Shown here piece after piece: positions 46,783 to 55,916 of a stretch of 64,000 bases of DNA (positions within the stretch are counted from its first letter, which is position 1; each line of letters begins with the position of its first letter). Made by a program: the position numbers and the translations under genes. The DNA lies in NCBI RefSeq assembly GCF_002646595.1, contig NZ_PDUD01000030.1, positions 1-64,000 on the forward strand, written 5' to 3'. This stretch comes from Flavilitoribacter nigricans DSM 23189 = NBRC 102662. GTDB lineage: Bacteria; Bacteroidota; Bacteroidia; Chitinophagales; Saprospiraceae. The notes below the pieces were generated by a model. That model worked only from the letters and a program-made list of their open reading frames with translations. It was not told the origin of the DNA and did not search any database.

Positions 46783-47154
46783 TATAACCACGAAACGAAA
46801 AACAGAGAATTAGGTTTAGGTATTTTTATAGTTCAAGTTCAGCAACTTGTCCGGATAATAAGAGGAGGAGATAGCACGCAAAAAGACTGCTTCAAATATT
46901 CATTCGGTTATTGGAGTCTGCCCTTCAGAAAATTGACGGGCTCAGCGCCGCTTGGTTCTACTTTCTCCGACGGGTTGCAAAAAATTTAGACCATATAGGA
47001 ATTTAATTGTTAGAGCAATTAATTAACAAAAATCCTTCATCAGAGGCCCTTTCTCGGTGCGCACTTTTGTCACCGAGAGGGCCTTTGTTGTTTTATGAAA
47101 ACTCACCGACAAAGTATCTCATCAAATAGGAAGTGAGCCGTCGACAAAATGCGA
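46783..47154. other. intergenic region with hairpins, possible small RNA
   Basis: This 372-base region lies between convergent genes. It holds a hairpin TTAATTG (47003-47009) with CAATTAA (47016-47022) and a strong terminator at 47044-47084, about 260 bases beyond the upstream stop codon. That distance is long for a simple gene end, so a separate short transcript ending there is possible. No clear promoter was found; TATTTTTA at 46821-46828 is a weak -7 candidate. Confidence 0.4.
47044..47094 (+). terminator. intrinsic terminator
   Basis: AGGCCC (47044-47049) pairs with GGGCCT (47079-47084), and TCTCGGTG (47052-47059) with CACCGAGA (47071-47078), with a 2-base bulge and an 11-base loop. TTTGTTGTTTT follows. 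The orientation fits plus-strand transcription; it may also slow minus-strand transcripts from the DUF6702 gene. Confidence 0.75.
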
Positions 47155-47664
47155 TTAGAAGGTAAATTCTGCCAGGGAGGCGGCTTTTGTCAATCTGGCG
47201 AATCGCTTATCGGTTCCGTTGATCACCTGTACGATATTGGACTGATCGGAAAAGATCTCCATAAAGAAAGAAGCCCTGACGGAAATAGTTTCCCATTGCT
47301 CCGGAGCCTGCAATTCAAATTGCAACCAAAAAACATCGTTCTTCTGACTTCCTTCCAAAAACTTAAGCTCCTTTAGCACACCGTTGATTTGACACTGTAA
47401 GTTTTCCCGAAAATAAGCTTCGATCGGATCGCGGTTGCGATCGCAAAAAGTTTCCGTGCTTCCGCGTTCGAAAGTTTCCGGATGGGCCGCCCGGATTACG
47501 TCCTCCAGGTCATTGGTAAATACCTTCACCATGATCCGGGCATTGGTTCCGGCATCGCTATGATCAATTTGCACCACACCGAGGTACAAACCGTGGGACG
47601 GTACTGGTTCCCCGGAAAAAGGAAAGATCATTACCAAAAGCGATATCCATACGGAAAAATTCAT
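47155..47664 (-). CDS. DUF6702-family secreted protein
   Basis: From the start at 47664 (MNFSVWISLLVMIFPFSGEP) the protein has 169 residues with a short signal peptide. It fits DUF6702: HGLYLGVVQIDHSDAGTNAR, then IMVKVFTNDLEDVI, LQCQINGVLKELKFLEG, and the closing FSDQSNIVQVINGTDKRFAR. The family is Bacteroidota-centred and of unknown function, often beside secreted peptidases. It is the third gene of a possible RDD-flippase-DUF6702 unit (85 bases after the flippase). The upstream in-frame extension to 47760 overlaps the flippase end and is rejected. Confidence 0.8.
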   Translation of the reverse strand: MNFSVWISLLVMIFPFSGEPVPSHGLYLGVVQIDHSDAGTNARIMVKVFTNDLEDVIRAAHPETFERGSTETFCDRNRDPIEAYFRENLQCQINGVLKELKFLEGSQKNDVFWLQFELQAPEQWETISVRASFFMEIFSDQSNIVQVINGTDKRFARLTKAASLAEFTF

Positions 47665-47749
47665 ACAGTCTGATTTTGCCGGCCGAACGCGATCATATTG
47701 ATCGAAGTGGTTTAGGATTTTCCCTAAACTACTCCGCGTCGGGCTTATC

Positions 47750-49204
47750 TCACCAACCAAAATTATCCCTTCCGGAGAGTAATTCCAAAATTTGCCGCCG
47801 CGTCACCAGACCAAATACAAAGGCCAGCGCTCCGGTAAGCGGAAAACAGAGTAGAAAATACCACAGCCACTTGCCCTGCAAGCCGGCCAGCCACTGGAAA
47901 GACAGCAGGCAGGCGACTGCGAACAATACAAATTGGCCCAGCAGACGCCACTGTAAGGGTTTGCCGAATATCCGACGTACCAATTCGACCTGGGCCAGCC
48001 AAACCACAAATTGGGTAATACAGGTGGCCAGCGCCGCCCCCAGTGCCTGCATTTCGGGGATCAGCCAACAGTTGAGCAATACGTTCAATATGACTCCTAT
48101 CACAAAAATGAGGTTCATTTTCAACATGCTGCCATTGGCTGTAAGCAGGGTACCGTGGATATAGGTACCACTAGCTGCGATAAAGCTCAGGATCAGATAC
48201 CCCAGCACATCTCCACTGTAGGCATCGCCTTCTACGTACAGGCCCGTCATAATGCGTTCGCGAAAAAAGAACACAGCAAAAGCCAGCCCGATGCTTACCA
48301 CCCAGACGATGCGAAAACTCAGATTCAGCAGTGGAAAAACGGACTGACGGTCCCGCAGCATCCGGGCGAACATCGGCAACAACAGGCCCGCGATCAGGAA
48401 GCCGAACATATTGGCGGCATCCAGCAACCGGTAGGCCATGGCGTAGATCCCCGCCTCCCGGGTACCATCGGCGAGCAAACGCTCGATCATCACGCCATCG
48501 ATGCGGGTGTAGACCGTCATCAGGAAGATGACCAAAGCGTAGGGATAGCTTTTCTTCAGAATGAGGAGCAGGTATACCGGACGCAGGCGGAATACCCAGT
48601 TTTTTAGTTCCCGGAAGATCACTGCGAAGGCGACCAGGGCGGTTAATACCAGCGTAAAAGTCTGGGCGTACACAAACCATTCAATTCGAAAATCGCCTTT
48701 CCAGGCGGGGTTCCACAGCAAAATACCACACACCACGATCATCAGGCTTCGGTTGAGAACAGAGAGCAGACTGTCCGTCCGGTACCAACCCAGGCCCGAA
48801 ACATTGGAACGCAGATAAAGCACCAGGCTCAGCAAAATGCAATTGACGCCGATTAGCCACAGCATGTGGAAATATTCGTCCGGATAATCGGCTAGATTGG
48901 CGGCTACGTACAGCACCAATAGATACAAAATGGCCAGCAAAAATTTCAGCATAAGAAAAGAGGGAAAATACTTCGCCAGCAACTGCCGATGCTGGGATAA
49001 GTGCCGGTTGTTGAAATTCTGCAGTCCGAAATCGTTAATGATCTGAAAGAGAAAAGTAAAATTGAACAGCGTAAAATACAGGCCGTATTCCCGCGCCTCC
49101 ACGGTATTTTGCACCGTTCGGTCAATACCGAAGATATAGAAGGGTTTGATCAGCAGGTTCACTACGATCAGGAAACCGATATTTAACAGAAATTCTCGCT
49201 TCAT
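47750..49204 (-). CDS. Wzx-type polysaccharide flippase (second copy)
   Basis: This 484-residue polytopic protein has about 12-14 helices. MKREFLLNIGFLIVVNLLIK then PFYIFGIDRTVQNTVE-AREYG is like lipopolysaccharide/exopolysaccharide flippases of the MOP superfamily. It differs clearly from the flippase at 26.1 kb, so the two probably serve different glycans. It lies 14 bases downstream of the RDD gene, suggesting co-transcription. Confidence 0.85.
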   Translation of the reverse strand: MKREFLLNIGFLIVVNLLIKPFYIFGIDRTVQNTVEAREYGLYFTLFNFTFLFQIINDFGLQNFNNRHLSQHRQLLAKYFPSFLMLKFLLAILYLLVLYVAANLADYPDEYFHMLWLIGVNCILLSLVLYLRSNVSGLGWYRTDSLLSVLNRSLMIVVCGILLWNPAWKGDFRIEWFVYAQTFTLVLTALVAFAVIFRELKNWVFRLRPVYLLLILKKSYPYALVIFLMTVYTRIDGVMIERLLADGTREAGIYAMAYRLLDAANMFGFLIAGLLLPMFARMLRDRQSVFPLLNLSFRIVWVVSIGLAFAVFFFRERIMTGLYVEGDAYSGDVLGYLILSFIAASGTYIHGTLLTANGSMLKMNLIFVIGVILNVLLNCWLIPEMQALGAALATCITQFVVWLAQVELVRRIFGKPLQWRLLGQFVLFAVACLLSFQWLAGLQGKWLWYFLLCFPLTGALAFVFGLVTRRQILELLSGRDNFGW

Positions 49205-49218
49205 ACACCTTCGGTATC

Positions 49219-49965
49219 CTAACGGGTGAGTACGATATAATCCCGGATCAGTATCTTCAGAAATTCCGGTTTATCGGCCGGGATCTGCGGCAGGGCCAGT
49301 TGCTGTTGTATCCGGGCTACCAGTTCATTGATCACCTGACGGTGGGCGGCATTGGGGTGCTTGCGATAGCGGGAAAGCACATTTTTGATAAAAAGCATAT
49401 CCTGCTCGCTGTACTGGCGTACCCCCGGGTACTGCGGCTCGTAATTATCGAGGGTATTGATCCGTAAAATATCTTCCAGCCCGAAACGCAGATTAGGCTT
49501 CAATTTGATGACGGTCGTGTTGGCCGTCATATCTCCCAGCCGTTGTTTTTTTGCCGTGGAAGCGATGAGGATAGAGCCCAGGATACCGATCGTCAACAAG
49601 CCGTCAACGATATAGAAAACGGCTCGCAGCAGGCTGTCACTCAGTCCGGCCTCTTTTCCATCGAGCCGGATCACCTTTACCCCCATGGCCTTTTTGCCCC
49701 AGGTTTGTCCGTTGTTCAGGATCTCCGAAAGGAAGTTGTAAAGCATAAAGCCGGCCACCGGCATCAATCCCAGAAACATATGCCATCCCTCATCGGCTTC
49801 GATCAGATTGCTGTCACCCGCACTGATCACAAGCAGGCTCAGCAGCAGATACATGGCCAGGACGATAATGCCATCGATCAAACTGGCGATCAGCCGCTCC
49901 CAAAGCGTTGCTGCGTCGTATTCGATCGTCACATTCTGGGTAGTACGTATTTCAATACTCGCCAT
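49219..49965 (-). CDS. RDD-family membrane protein
   Basis: The 248 residues contain an N-terminal RDD domain with three to four helices (YDAATLWERLIASLIDGIIV; LLRAVFYIVDGLLTIGILGS; the KKQRLGDMTANTTVIK loop) and a soluble C-terminal region of about 80 residues (VRQYSEQDMLFIKNVLSRYR). RDD genes typically neighbour SpoIIM-like, DUF4129, MoxR and DUF58 genes, as here, where they start divergently 99 bases away. The function is unknown. Confidence 0.87.
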   Translation of the reverse strand: MASIEIRTTQNVTIEYDAATLWERLIASLIDGIIVLAMYLLLSLLVISAGDSNLIEADEGWHMFLGLMPVAGFMLYNFLSEILNNGQTWGKKAMGVKVIRLDGKEAGLSDSLLRAVFYIVDGLLTIGILGSILIASTAKKQRLGDMTANTTVIKLKPNLRFGLEDILRINTLDNYEPQYPGVRQYSEQDMLFIKNVLSRYRKHPNAAHRQVINELVARIQQQLALPQIPADKPEFLKILIRDYIVLTR

Positions 49966-50064
49966 CGATAGCAGAATTATCGTACAAAAAAGTCAAAGGA
50001 ATTGAATTTATTCAAATATTTCCCTAAAATAACGCAACTTATACTTTTTTATCATTTCCCCATC

Positions 50065-51912
50065 ATGCGCGAAACCAAATTCATTGAGCAAAACCAGGAA
50101 AAGTGGCAGGAATTCGAAGGGTTCCTCGACGGCCAGCACAAGCGCGCCGATAAGCTCAATGACCTGTTCGTGCAGATCACCGATGACCTCTCCTACTCCC
50201 GCACATTTTATCCCAATCGATCGGTACGGGTGTATCTCAACGGTCTCGCACAGCGGATCTTCATCAGCATCTATAAACACCGGCGCTCCCGCTGGGGGCG
50301 TTTTCTGAAGTTCTGGATGGATGAACTTCCCCTGCTGATGTACGAAGCCCGGAAGGACCTGCTGGTCTCCTTTCTGGTATTTGCGCTGACTTTTAGTATC
50401 GGTGCCCTTTCATCGGCATTGGACGCCGGCTTTGCCGAAGTTGTGCTCGGAGAGTCCTACATAGATATGACGCTTTCCAACATTGAATCCGGGGATCCGA
50501 TGGCTGTTTACAAACAGCTCGCGCCTTTCGGCATGTCAATGGGTATTACGGTCAACAATATATTCGTCGCCCTGCTCACTTTTGTGCTGGGCGTGTTCTT
50601 TTCCATCGGATCACTGGTCATTATTGCCCGCAACGGCTTTATGATCGGCGCTTTCCAGTATTTTTTCATCGAACGGGGCTTATTCTGGGATTCCTTTCTG
50701 ACGATATGGACCCACGGCACCCTGGAGATCTCCGCCATCATCATTGCCGGAGCGGCGGGAGCGACCATGGGCCGCGGCCTGGTATTCCCCGGCACCTATA
50801 CCCGCACCCAGGCTTTCCAGCGATCCGCCCGGCGGGGGGTGAAAATGATGGTCGGCACCGTACCGCTCTTTATCATTGCCGGTTTCATTGAAGGTTTTTT
50901 GACGAGAAATACCGAAACGCCGGATTTTATCCGGGCTGTTTTCATTTTGATCTGTTTGATCTTTGTGGTTCTTTACTTTGTCTGGTTCCCGGCTTTACGG
51001 GCCCAGCTGCTGCCGAAAGACCGGAACCGGGATACGGAATTACCTCCGGAAGGCGCCATGCGGATCGATTTTCGGGCCATCAAAAGCAGCGGCACCATTT
51101 TCGCGGATTCATTTTTGATCTTCCGCACGGCCTTTGGCAAACTCACGGTACTGCTAGCGGGGCTCAGTCTGGCCTACTGTCTGCTCGCATTTTCACTGAG
51201 TAATGATCCTCCCCAGGAACTCATGTATTATACCGCTCAGGCATTCGCCATCGTCGGAGCACTCGACCCTCTGATCACCGGAAGTCAGCCGGCGTGGATG
51301 TGGATCTACAACGGCCTGGCCTTTGCGGCGATCGCCTATTTTATCTACTGGCAACTCGATCGCATGCAACCCGATAAAACAGCCCGGAAGATCCGGGTGC
51401 CCGGCATGATCGCCTGCCTCGCGGGTGGCCTGTTGATGGCGGGGGCGTTGCATCTATCCAGCGGACTGAGTTTAATGCTGTTCGCTTTTGTTTTTAGTAT
51501 CGTCCTGTTCTGGATGTATACCTGCTATCAGGAAGATCGGAACTTATTCTCCGGTCTGGGTCGCAGCTTTTCTCTACTCGGGGCCGGATACTGGCAATCG
51601 CTGGGACTCCTGCTGCTTACTTTCGGAACGGGAATGATCTTTGTATCACTGGCGGATACGGCCCTGGCCCAGATTTTCTTTGAGCTTATTGGCTGGATCA
51701 TTAACTTTGATCAGGATACGATGAATAACATCAGCGTGATCATTCTTACTTTCCTCTACCTATTTCTGTTGTACGGGGTAATGGGCATGATCACGGCCTC
51801 CATAGCCCTGTTTTACCATAGCCGCCTGGAAGTGCAGGAAGCCAGAGACCTGCGCGAACGTCTGGAACACTTCGGTGAGAACAATCAGATCCGGGGAATG
51901 GCCAGAGAATAG
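50065..51912 (+). CDS. stage II sporulation protein M (SpoIIM)-family membrane protein
   Basis: I chose the start at 50065 (MRETKFIEQNQEKWQEFEGF, 615 residues), the usual family N-terminus; the open frame begins 21 codons earlier. A cytosolic helical region (about 1-95) precedes a SpoIIM-like membrane domain (about 95-310, LLVSFLVFALTFSIGALSSA; FVALLTFVLGVFFSIGSLVI; TLEISAIIIAGAAGATMGRG). A second group of membrane helices follows (about 360-590). The name does not imply sporulation here. The protein probably acts with the MoxR ATPase downstream. Confidence 0.86.
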   Translation: MRETKFIEQNQEKWQEFEGFLDGQHKRADKLNDLFVQITDDLSYSRTFYPNRSVRVYLNGLAQRIFISIYKHRRSRWGRFLKFWMDELPLLMYEARKDLLVSFLVFALTFSIGALSSALDAGFAEVVLGESYIDMTLSNIESGDPMAVYKQLAPFGMSMGITVNNIFVALLTFVLGVFFSIGSLVIIARNGFMIGAFQYFFIERGLFWDSFLTIWTHGTLEISAIIIAGAAGATMGRGLVFPGTYTRTQAFQRSARRGVKMMVGTVPLFIIAGFIEGFLTRNTETPDFIRAVFILICLIFVVLYFVWFPALRAQLLPKDRNRDTELPPEGAMRIDFRAIKSSGTIFADSFLIFRTAFGKLTVLLAGLSLAYCLLAFSLSNDPPQELMYYTAQAFAIVGALDPLITGSQPAWMWIYNGLAFAAIAYFIYWQLDRMQPDKTARKIRVPGMIACLAGGLLMAGALHLSSGLSLMLFAFVFSIVLFWMYTCYQEDRNLFSGLGRSFSLLGAGYWQSLGLLLLTFGTGMIFVSLADTALAQIFFELIGWIINFDQDTMNNISVIILTFLYLFLLYGVMGMITASIALFYHSRLEVQEARDLRERLEHFGENNQIRGMARE

Positions 51913-51920
51913 CGCCCAAA

Positions 51921-52724
51921 GTGGAAAATCCATTTGAAAAATACACGTTTAAATCAACTCAACTGCTCAATAAAAAGCCGTTCAATTTGATAAAGAAAAT
52001 TGCTTCCATCCTGTTACTTAGTCTGCTCGTCCAATGGACCGGGCAGGCCCAGGAGAGCAATACGCCGGAAGAACGGTATCTGGATTCGGAAATTGAGCAA
52101 AGGCAGATCGATCGCAGCAAATGGTCCGAGCTGACGGAAGGTATCGACTATACCGAGCGGCAACGCCGGCAGCGGCAACAACCCGACCGCAATAACGCTC
52201 CGAATCGTCAGCGTAATAACCCCATGTTCGGCGAAGGTGTCGGCACCGCAATTGCCCGTTTTCTCCTGATCGCCATCGGAGCGATCGCCATCGCCCTGTT
52301 GGTGCGATCCATGCTGGGATACGGGCGGGCCAAGAATAAAAAGATCAAACGGACGACGGAAGAAAATATCGACATTCAAAAGATAGAAGAAAATATTCAC
52401 GAGGCGGATCTGGACGATTTCATCGGCCGGGCCAAATCCGACGGAAATTACAACCTGGCGATCCGGCTGTATTATCTGGCCATTCTGAAGGAACTCTCCC
52501 TAAGGCGGGATATCAAATGGAAAACCGACAAAACCAACAACGAATACCTCCGGGAAATGCGCAGCAACGAATACTTTCCGCAATTTCGGGAGGTTACCCG
52601 CATTTTTGAGCGTTGCTGGTACGGCGACCGGACACTTTCGGCCGCCGCATTCGAGCAGTTGGAGCCCGATTTCCAACAGTTCATCGAGCGGCTTTCCGTC
52701 ACCAAAACCGCCCTTAGCTCATGA
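51921..52724 (+). CDS. DUF4129-domain protein
   Basis: This 267-residue protein starts with GTG. A signal or membrane segment lies near residues 26-40 (IASILLLSLLVQWTGQAQ), followed by a charged linker with an RQRRQRQQPDRN run, a membrane helix at about 108-133 and a C-terminal soluble DUF4129 domain (NYNLAIRLYYLAILKELSLR; FEQLEPDFQQFIERL). It is translationally coupled to the next gene through an ATGA overlap. Its gene order in this cluster is conserved. Confidence 0.83.
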   Translation: MENPFEKYTFKSTQLLNKKPFNLIKKIASILLLSLLVQWTGQAQESNTPEERYLDSEIEQRQIDRSKWSELTEGIDYTERQRRQRQQPDRNNAPNRQRNNPMFGEGVGTAIARFLLIAIGAIAIALLVRSMLGYGRAKNKKIKRTTEENIDIQKIEENIHEADLDDFIGRAKSDGNYNLAIRLYYLAILKELSLRRDIKWKTDKTNNEYLREMRSNEYFPQFREVTRIFERCWYGDRTLSAAAFEQLEPDFQQFIERLSVTKTALSS

Positions 52725-54007
52725 AGGGGAACCGCACCATATGGCTCATTGTGATCGGTTTGCTACTGCTTTTGGTACTGGCCTATTTCCTCAGTTCTGA
52801 CCTGCACGACTGGAGCGTCAGTTACCGGGGCAATTCCAAAGATCCCTATGGTACCTTTCTGATGTCCGAATTGTTGTCGGACTATTATCCCGACGAAGAA
52901 TACGAGGTGCTCACCGACAGTTTCACGATGAGCCTTCCTCTTTCGGGTGGCGATAGCGCACGGGCGAATTACGTATTCGTCGGCGGCGGGATGTACCTGC
53001 GCCCCTCGGATACCCAGCGGCTACTGGATTTTGTAGCTAACGGTAATCAGGCCGTCATTGCAACCAATGTGCTGCCTTTCGACCTGATGTTCGAGCTGTA
53101 TTTTGAAGAGTGTGATAGCATATGGTGGGACGGTTTTTCGAGTAAATACGATACGCTGATCCGCGCCAATTTTGAACATCCAGGGCTGCACGCCTCCCGG
53201 GATTATCCCTACCGATTTTACGATAAGGGAACGCCCGTACCCTACGAGTGGAAATACTTTGAGGATTATTACTTCTGCGGACTGGAAGAAGGGCTGGTCC
53301 CGATCGGTACTTTTAACGACGGACTGATCAATTTCGCCCAGCGGCCCTACGGCCGGGGTAATTTCTACCTGCACAGCACGCCACTGGTATTTACCAACTA
53401 TCATCTGCTGGATGAAAACAACCTGGAATATGTGGATAAGGTCTTTTCCCATTTACAGGAAGGCCCTATTTACTGGGACGAATACAGTCGGGTTTCCGAA
53501 AGAATGGGCCAGGCCATCAACGACCGCAACCCCAGCGGTTCGCGCAACCGGCTGCTGAGTGCGGAAAGCCCATTACAGTTCATCCTGTCCAAACCGGCGC
53601 TGACCTGGGCCTGGTACCTGTTGCTGGCCGGCATTCTGCTGTATATGCTGTTCCTCTCCCGGCGACGCCAGCGGATCATTCCCGTGTTGCGCAAGAATAC
53701 CAATACGTCCCTGGAGTTTCTGACCACGATCGGACATCTTTATTTTCTGCAGAATAATCACAAACAACTGGCGATTCAAAAGATGCAGTACTTCCGCAAT
53801 TTTGTGAGAGAAAAATACAACGTTCAGGGTCTGGAACTCGACGAAGAATTTAAGCAGAAACTCAAACAACGATCGGAAGTGAAAGCTACCATTATCGATA
53901 AGATCGTTTTGATGTACAACAATATTAAAAATGCCAGTATAGTTACCGAGAATACCCTGATCGACTTTCATAAGGCGATGGAACAATTTTACCGGCATTG
54001 CAAATGA
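52721..54007 (+). CDS. DUF4350-domain membrane protein
   Basis: The 428 residues have a membrane helix at about 5-25 (IWLIVIGLLLLLVLAYFLSS), an extracytoplasmic DUF4350 domain (about 30-270: VSYRGNSKDPYGTFLMSELL; FVGGGMYLRPSDTQRLLDFV; FAQRPYGRGNFYLHSTPLVF), a second helix at about 290-310 and a cytosolic C-terminal part (about 310-428). The ATG overlaps the previous stop by four bases. It is a standard member of the MoxR-linked membrane cluster; the activity is unknown. Confidence 0.83.
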   Translation: MKGNRTIWLIVIGLLLLLVLAYFLSSDLHDWSVSYRGNSKDPYGTFLMSELLSDYYPDEEYEVLTDSFTMSLPLSGGDSARANYVFVGGGMYLRPSDTQRLLDFVANGNQAVIATNVLPFDLMFELYFEECDSIWWDGFSSKYDTLIRANFEHPGLHASRDYPYRFYDKGTPVPYEWKYFEDYYFCGLEEGLVPIGTFNDGLINFAQRPYGRGNFYLHSTPLVFTNYHLLDENNLEYVDKVFSHLQEGPIYWDEYSRVSERMGQAINDRNPSGSRNRLLSAESPLQFILSKPALTWAWYLLLAGILLYMLFLSRRRQRIIPVLRKNTNTSLEFLTTIGHLYFLQNNHKQLAIQKMQYFRNFVREKYNVQGLELDEEFKQKLKQRSEVKATIIDKIVLMYNNIKNASIVTENTLIDFHKAMEQFYRHCK

Positions 54008-54043
54008 TCGCCCTGCGTTGCGATCCATGGAAAACAATAATGA

Positions 54044-55108
54044 ATGATGAACGAAAATAACGATCCAGAACAAACATCTCCGGAAATGGATCCTTCCCAG
54101 TTATCTGAACAAAATGAAATGGTGCCCTCTTCCCACGAGGAATGGAGTCGCCCGCGCCTGGATCTGACCAAAGTACAAATGGCCAGTGACCGCATTCGCG
54201 AGCAACTGCACAAAGTGATCATCGGACAGGATGCCTTCATCGATGAATTGCTCATTGCTCTTTACGCCGGTGGGCACGTACTGGTGGAAGGGGTCCCGGG
54301 AATCGCGAAAACGCTGACGGCCAAACTACTCGCACACACCATCGATGTGGGTTTTTCCCGGATACAGTTCACTCCGGACCTGATGCCCAGTGATGTAGTC
54401 GGTACGACGGTCTTCAATATGCAGAGTTCCGAGTTTACCTTTAATCCCGGTCCGATCTTTTCCCAGATCGTGCTGATCGACGAGATCAACCGGGCTCCGG
54501 CAAAAACCCAGGCTGCCCTTTTTGAGGTCATGGAAGAGCTGCAGGTTACGGTGGATGGTAACACCTACCACATGGAGTTCCCTTTCTTCGTGATGGCTAC
54601 CCAGAACCCGATCGAGCAGGAGGGAACCTACAAACTTCCCGAAGCCCAACTGGACCGTTTCCTACTTAAGATCAATCTGGAATACCCTACGCTGGACGAG
54701 GAACAGGCCATTCTGCGTCGCTTCCGCAATGATTTCAAACCGGGCCAGACCGAAACCCTGCAAAAGGTCTTCCATCCGGAGGAATTAAAGCAATGCCGGA
54801 GACTGGTGGAACAGGTCTACATCAAAGATGAACTGCTCGATTACATTGCCGCCATGGTCCACCATACCCGTAATAGTGGTGATCTTTATCTGGGCGCTTC
54901 GCCGAGAGCTTCTCTGGCGATCCTCCGCTCAGCTAAAGCTTACGCTGCCATCCAGGGACGGGATTTTGTAACACCCGATGACATCCAGTACGTCGCTTAT
55001 CCGGCCCTCAACCACCGGATCATCCTGACCCCCGAGCGGGAAATGGAAGGTTATCTGGCCAAAGATGTCATTAAAGATATTGTTCAGAAAATTGAGGTGC
55101 CGAGGTAA
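54044..55108 (+). CDS. MoxR-family AAA+ ATPase
   Basis: This 354-residue AAA+ ATPase has Walker A GVPGIAKT at 83-90, Walker B LIDEINRAP with D146/E147, and the MATQNPIEQEGTYKLPEAQL segment diagnostic of MoxR. A C-terminal lid domain follows. It has no membrane segment. MoxR proteins act as chaperone-like remodelling ATPases for membrane or periplasmic targets. In most related clusters a DUF58 gene follows; here the next gene is on the opposite strand. Confidence 0.95.
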   Translation: MMNENNDPEQTSPEMDPSQLSEQNEMVPSSHEEWSRPRLDLTKVQMASDRIREQLHKVIIGQDAFIDELLIALYAGGHVLVEGVPGIAKTLTAKLLAHTIDVGFSRIQFTPDLMPSDVVGTTVFNMQSSEFTFNPGPIFSQIVLIDEINRAPAKTQAALFEVMEELQVTVDGNTYHMEFPFFVMATQNPIEQEGTYKLPEAQLDRFLLKINLEYPTLDEEQAILRRFRNDFKPGQTETLQKVFHPEELKQCRRLVEQVYIKDELLDYIAAMVHHTRNSGDLYLGASPRASLAILRSAKAYAAIQGRDFVTPDDIQYVAYPALNHRIILTPEREMEGYLAKDVIKDIVQKIEVPR

Positions 55109-55127
55109 GTCATCCGGCCCCATGATC

Positions 55128-55892
55128 CTACCGCAGCAAACTGATCTTTTTGCCCACGGTATGGTATTCGCCCAGCCGGATCACAAAAAGTCCCAGACTG
55201 ATCCACACACCTTTTCCGGGTTGCAGGATCCGCTGCCCGGTTTTCAGTATTTTTTGATCCAGCTCCAGGATCTTGTCGTCCCATTCGGCGGCTGGATGAG
55301 CGGCAAATGCCTGGGCGATCTTCCAGGCCTGCCTGCGGGCGATATCGATACCCGCACCGGCCAGTATCTCATCGAACCGTCCGATCAGATCGATGCGTTT
55401 GAGCAGGGGAAAGATCAGGGATAACTGATCCTGTACCTCATCGATCATATCCAGCAGGATATCGTTGATCTTATAAAAATCATCCTTTATATTCTCGATG
55501 GGTTTTCCCTGCATGGTTGCTGCCGCCGCCACGCCCAAGTCCAGATTAATATGGGCATTCATACCCAGCATCAGATGTTGTAGCACCAGCGGCCTCCACA
55601 CCCGGGCCTGCTGAAAAGCCAGGAGCCAGGCTCCCGTGCAGTTTTCCAGATTCTGGTGTTGCCGGAAAGCTTCCAGAAAGCGATTGGCGAAAAGCACATC
55701 CAGACGTTCCATACGCGGACCGTCTTCAAAAGTGCCGTTTTGGATGCCCGCCTGTACCGCTACCGTGACTTTGCGGTACAGACAGGCAAAATACCCGATG
55801 CGGTTAGATTCCCGGATCGACCAGTCAATGATGCGATCCAGCTGATCGATGACTTCCGAAATTGTGGAAGCAGTTTGAATTTGCAGAGCCAT
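55128..55892 (-). CDS. DUF5995-family protein
   Basis: This 254-residue helical cytosolic protein contains the family features YFACLYRKVTVAVQAGI, FANRFLEAF and, in the centre, LMLGMNAHINLDLGVAAA. The conserved His/Asp in NAHINLDL could bind a metal. No function is known. It lies 19 bases from the convergent MoxR gene and 24 bases downstream of pnkp on the same strand, so it may be part of the RNA repair transcript. Confidence 0.78.
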   Translation of the reverse strand: MALQIQTASTISEVIDQLDRIIDWSIRESNRIGYFACLYRKVTVAVQAGIQNGTFEDGPRMERLDVLFANRFLEAFRQHQNLENCTGAWLLAFQQARVWRPLVLQHLMLGMNAHINLDLGVAAAATMQGKPIENIKDDFYKINDILLDMIDEVQDQLSLIFPLLKRIDLIGRFDEILAGAGIDIARRQAWKIAQAFAAHPAAEWDDKILELDQKILKTGQRILQPGKGVWISLGLFVIRLGEYHTVGKKISLLR

Positions 55893-55916
55893 GTTCCAAA
55901 TATAGTGGTTCTGCCA

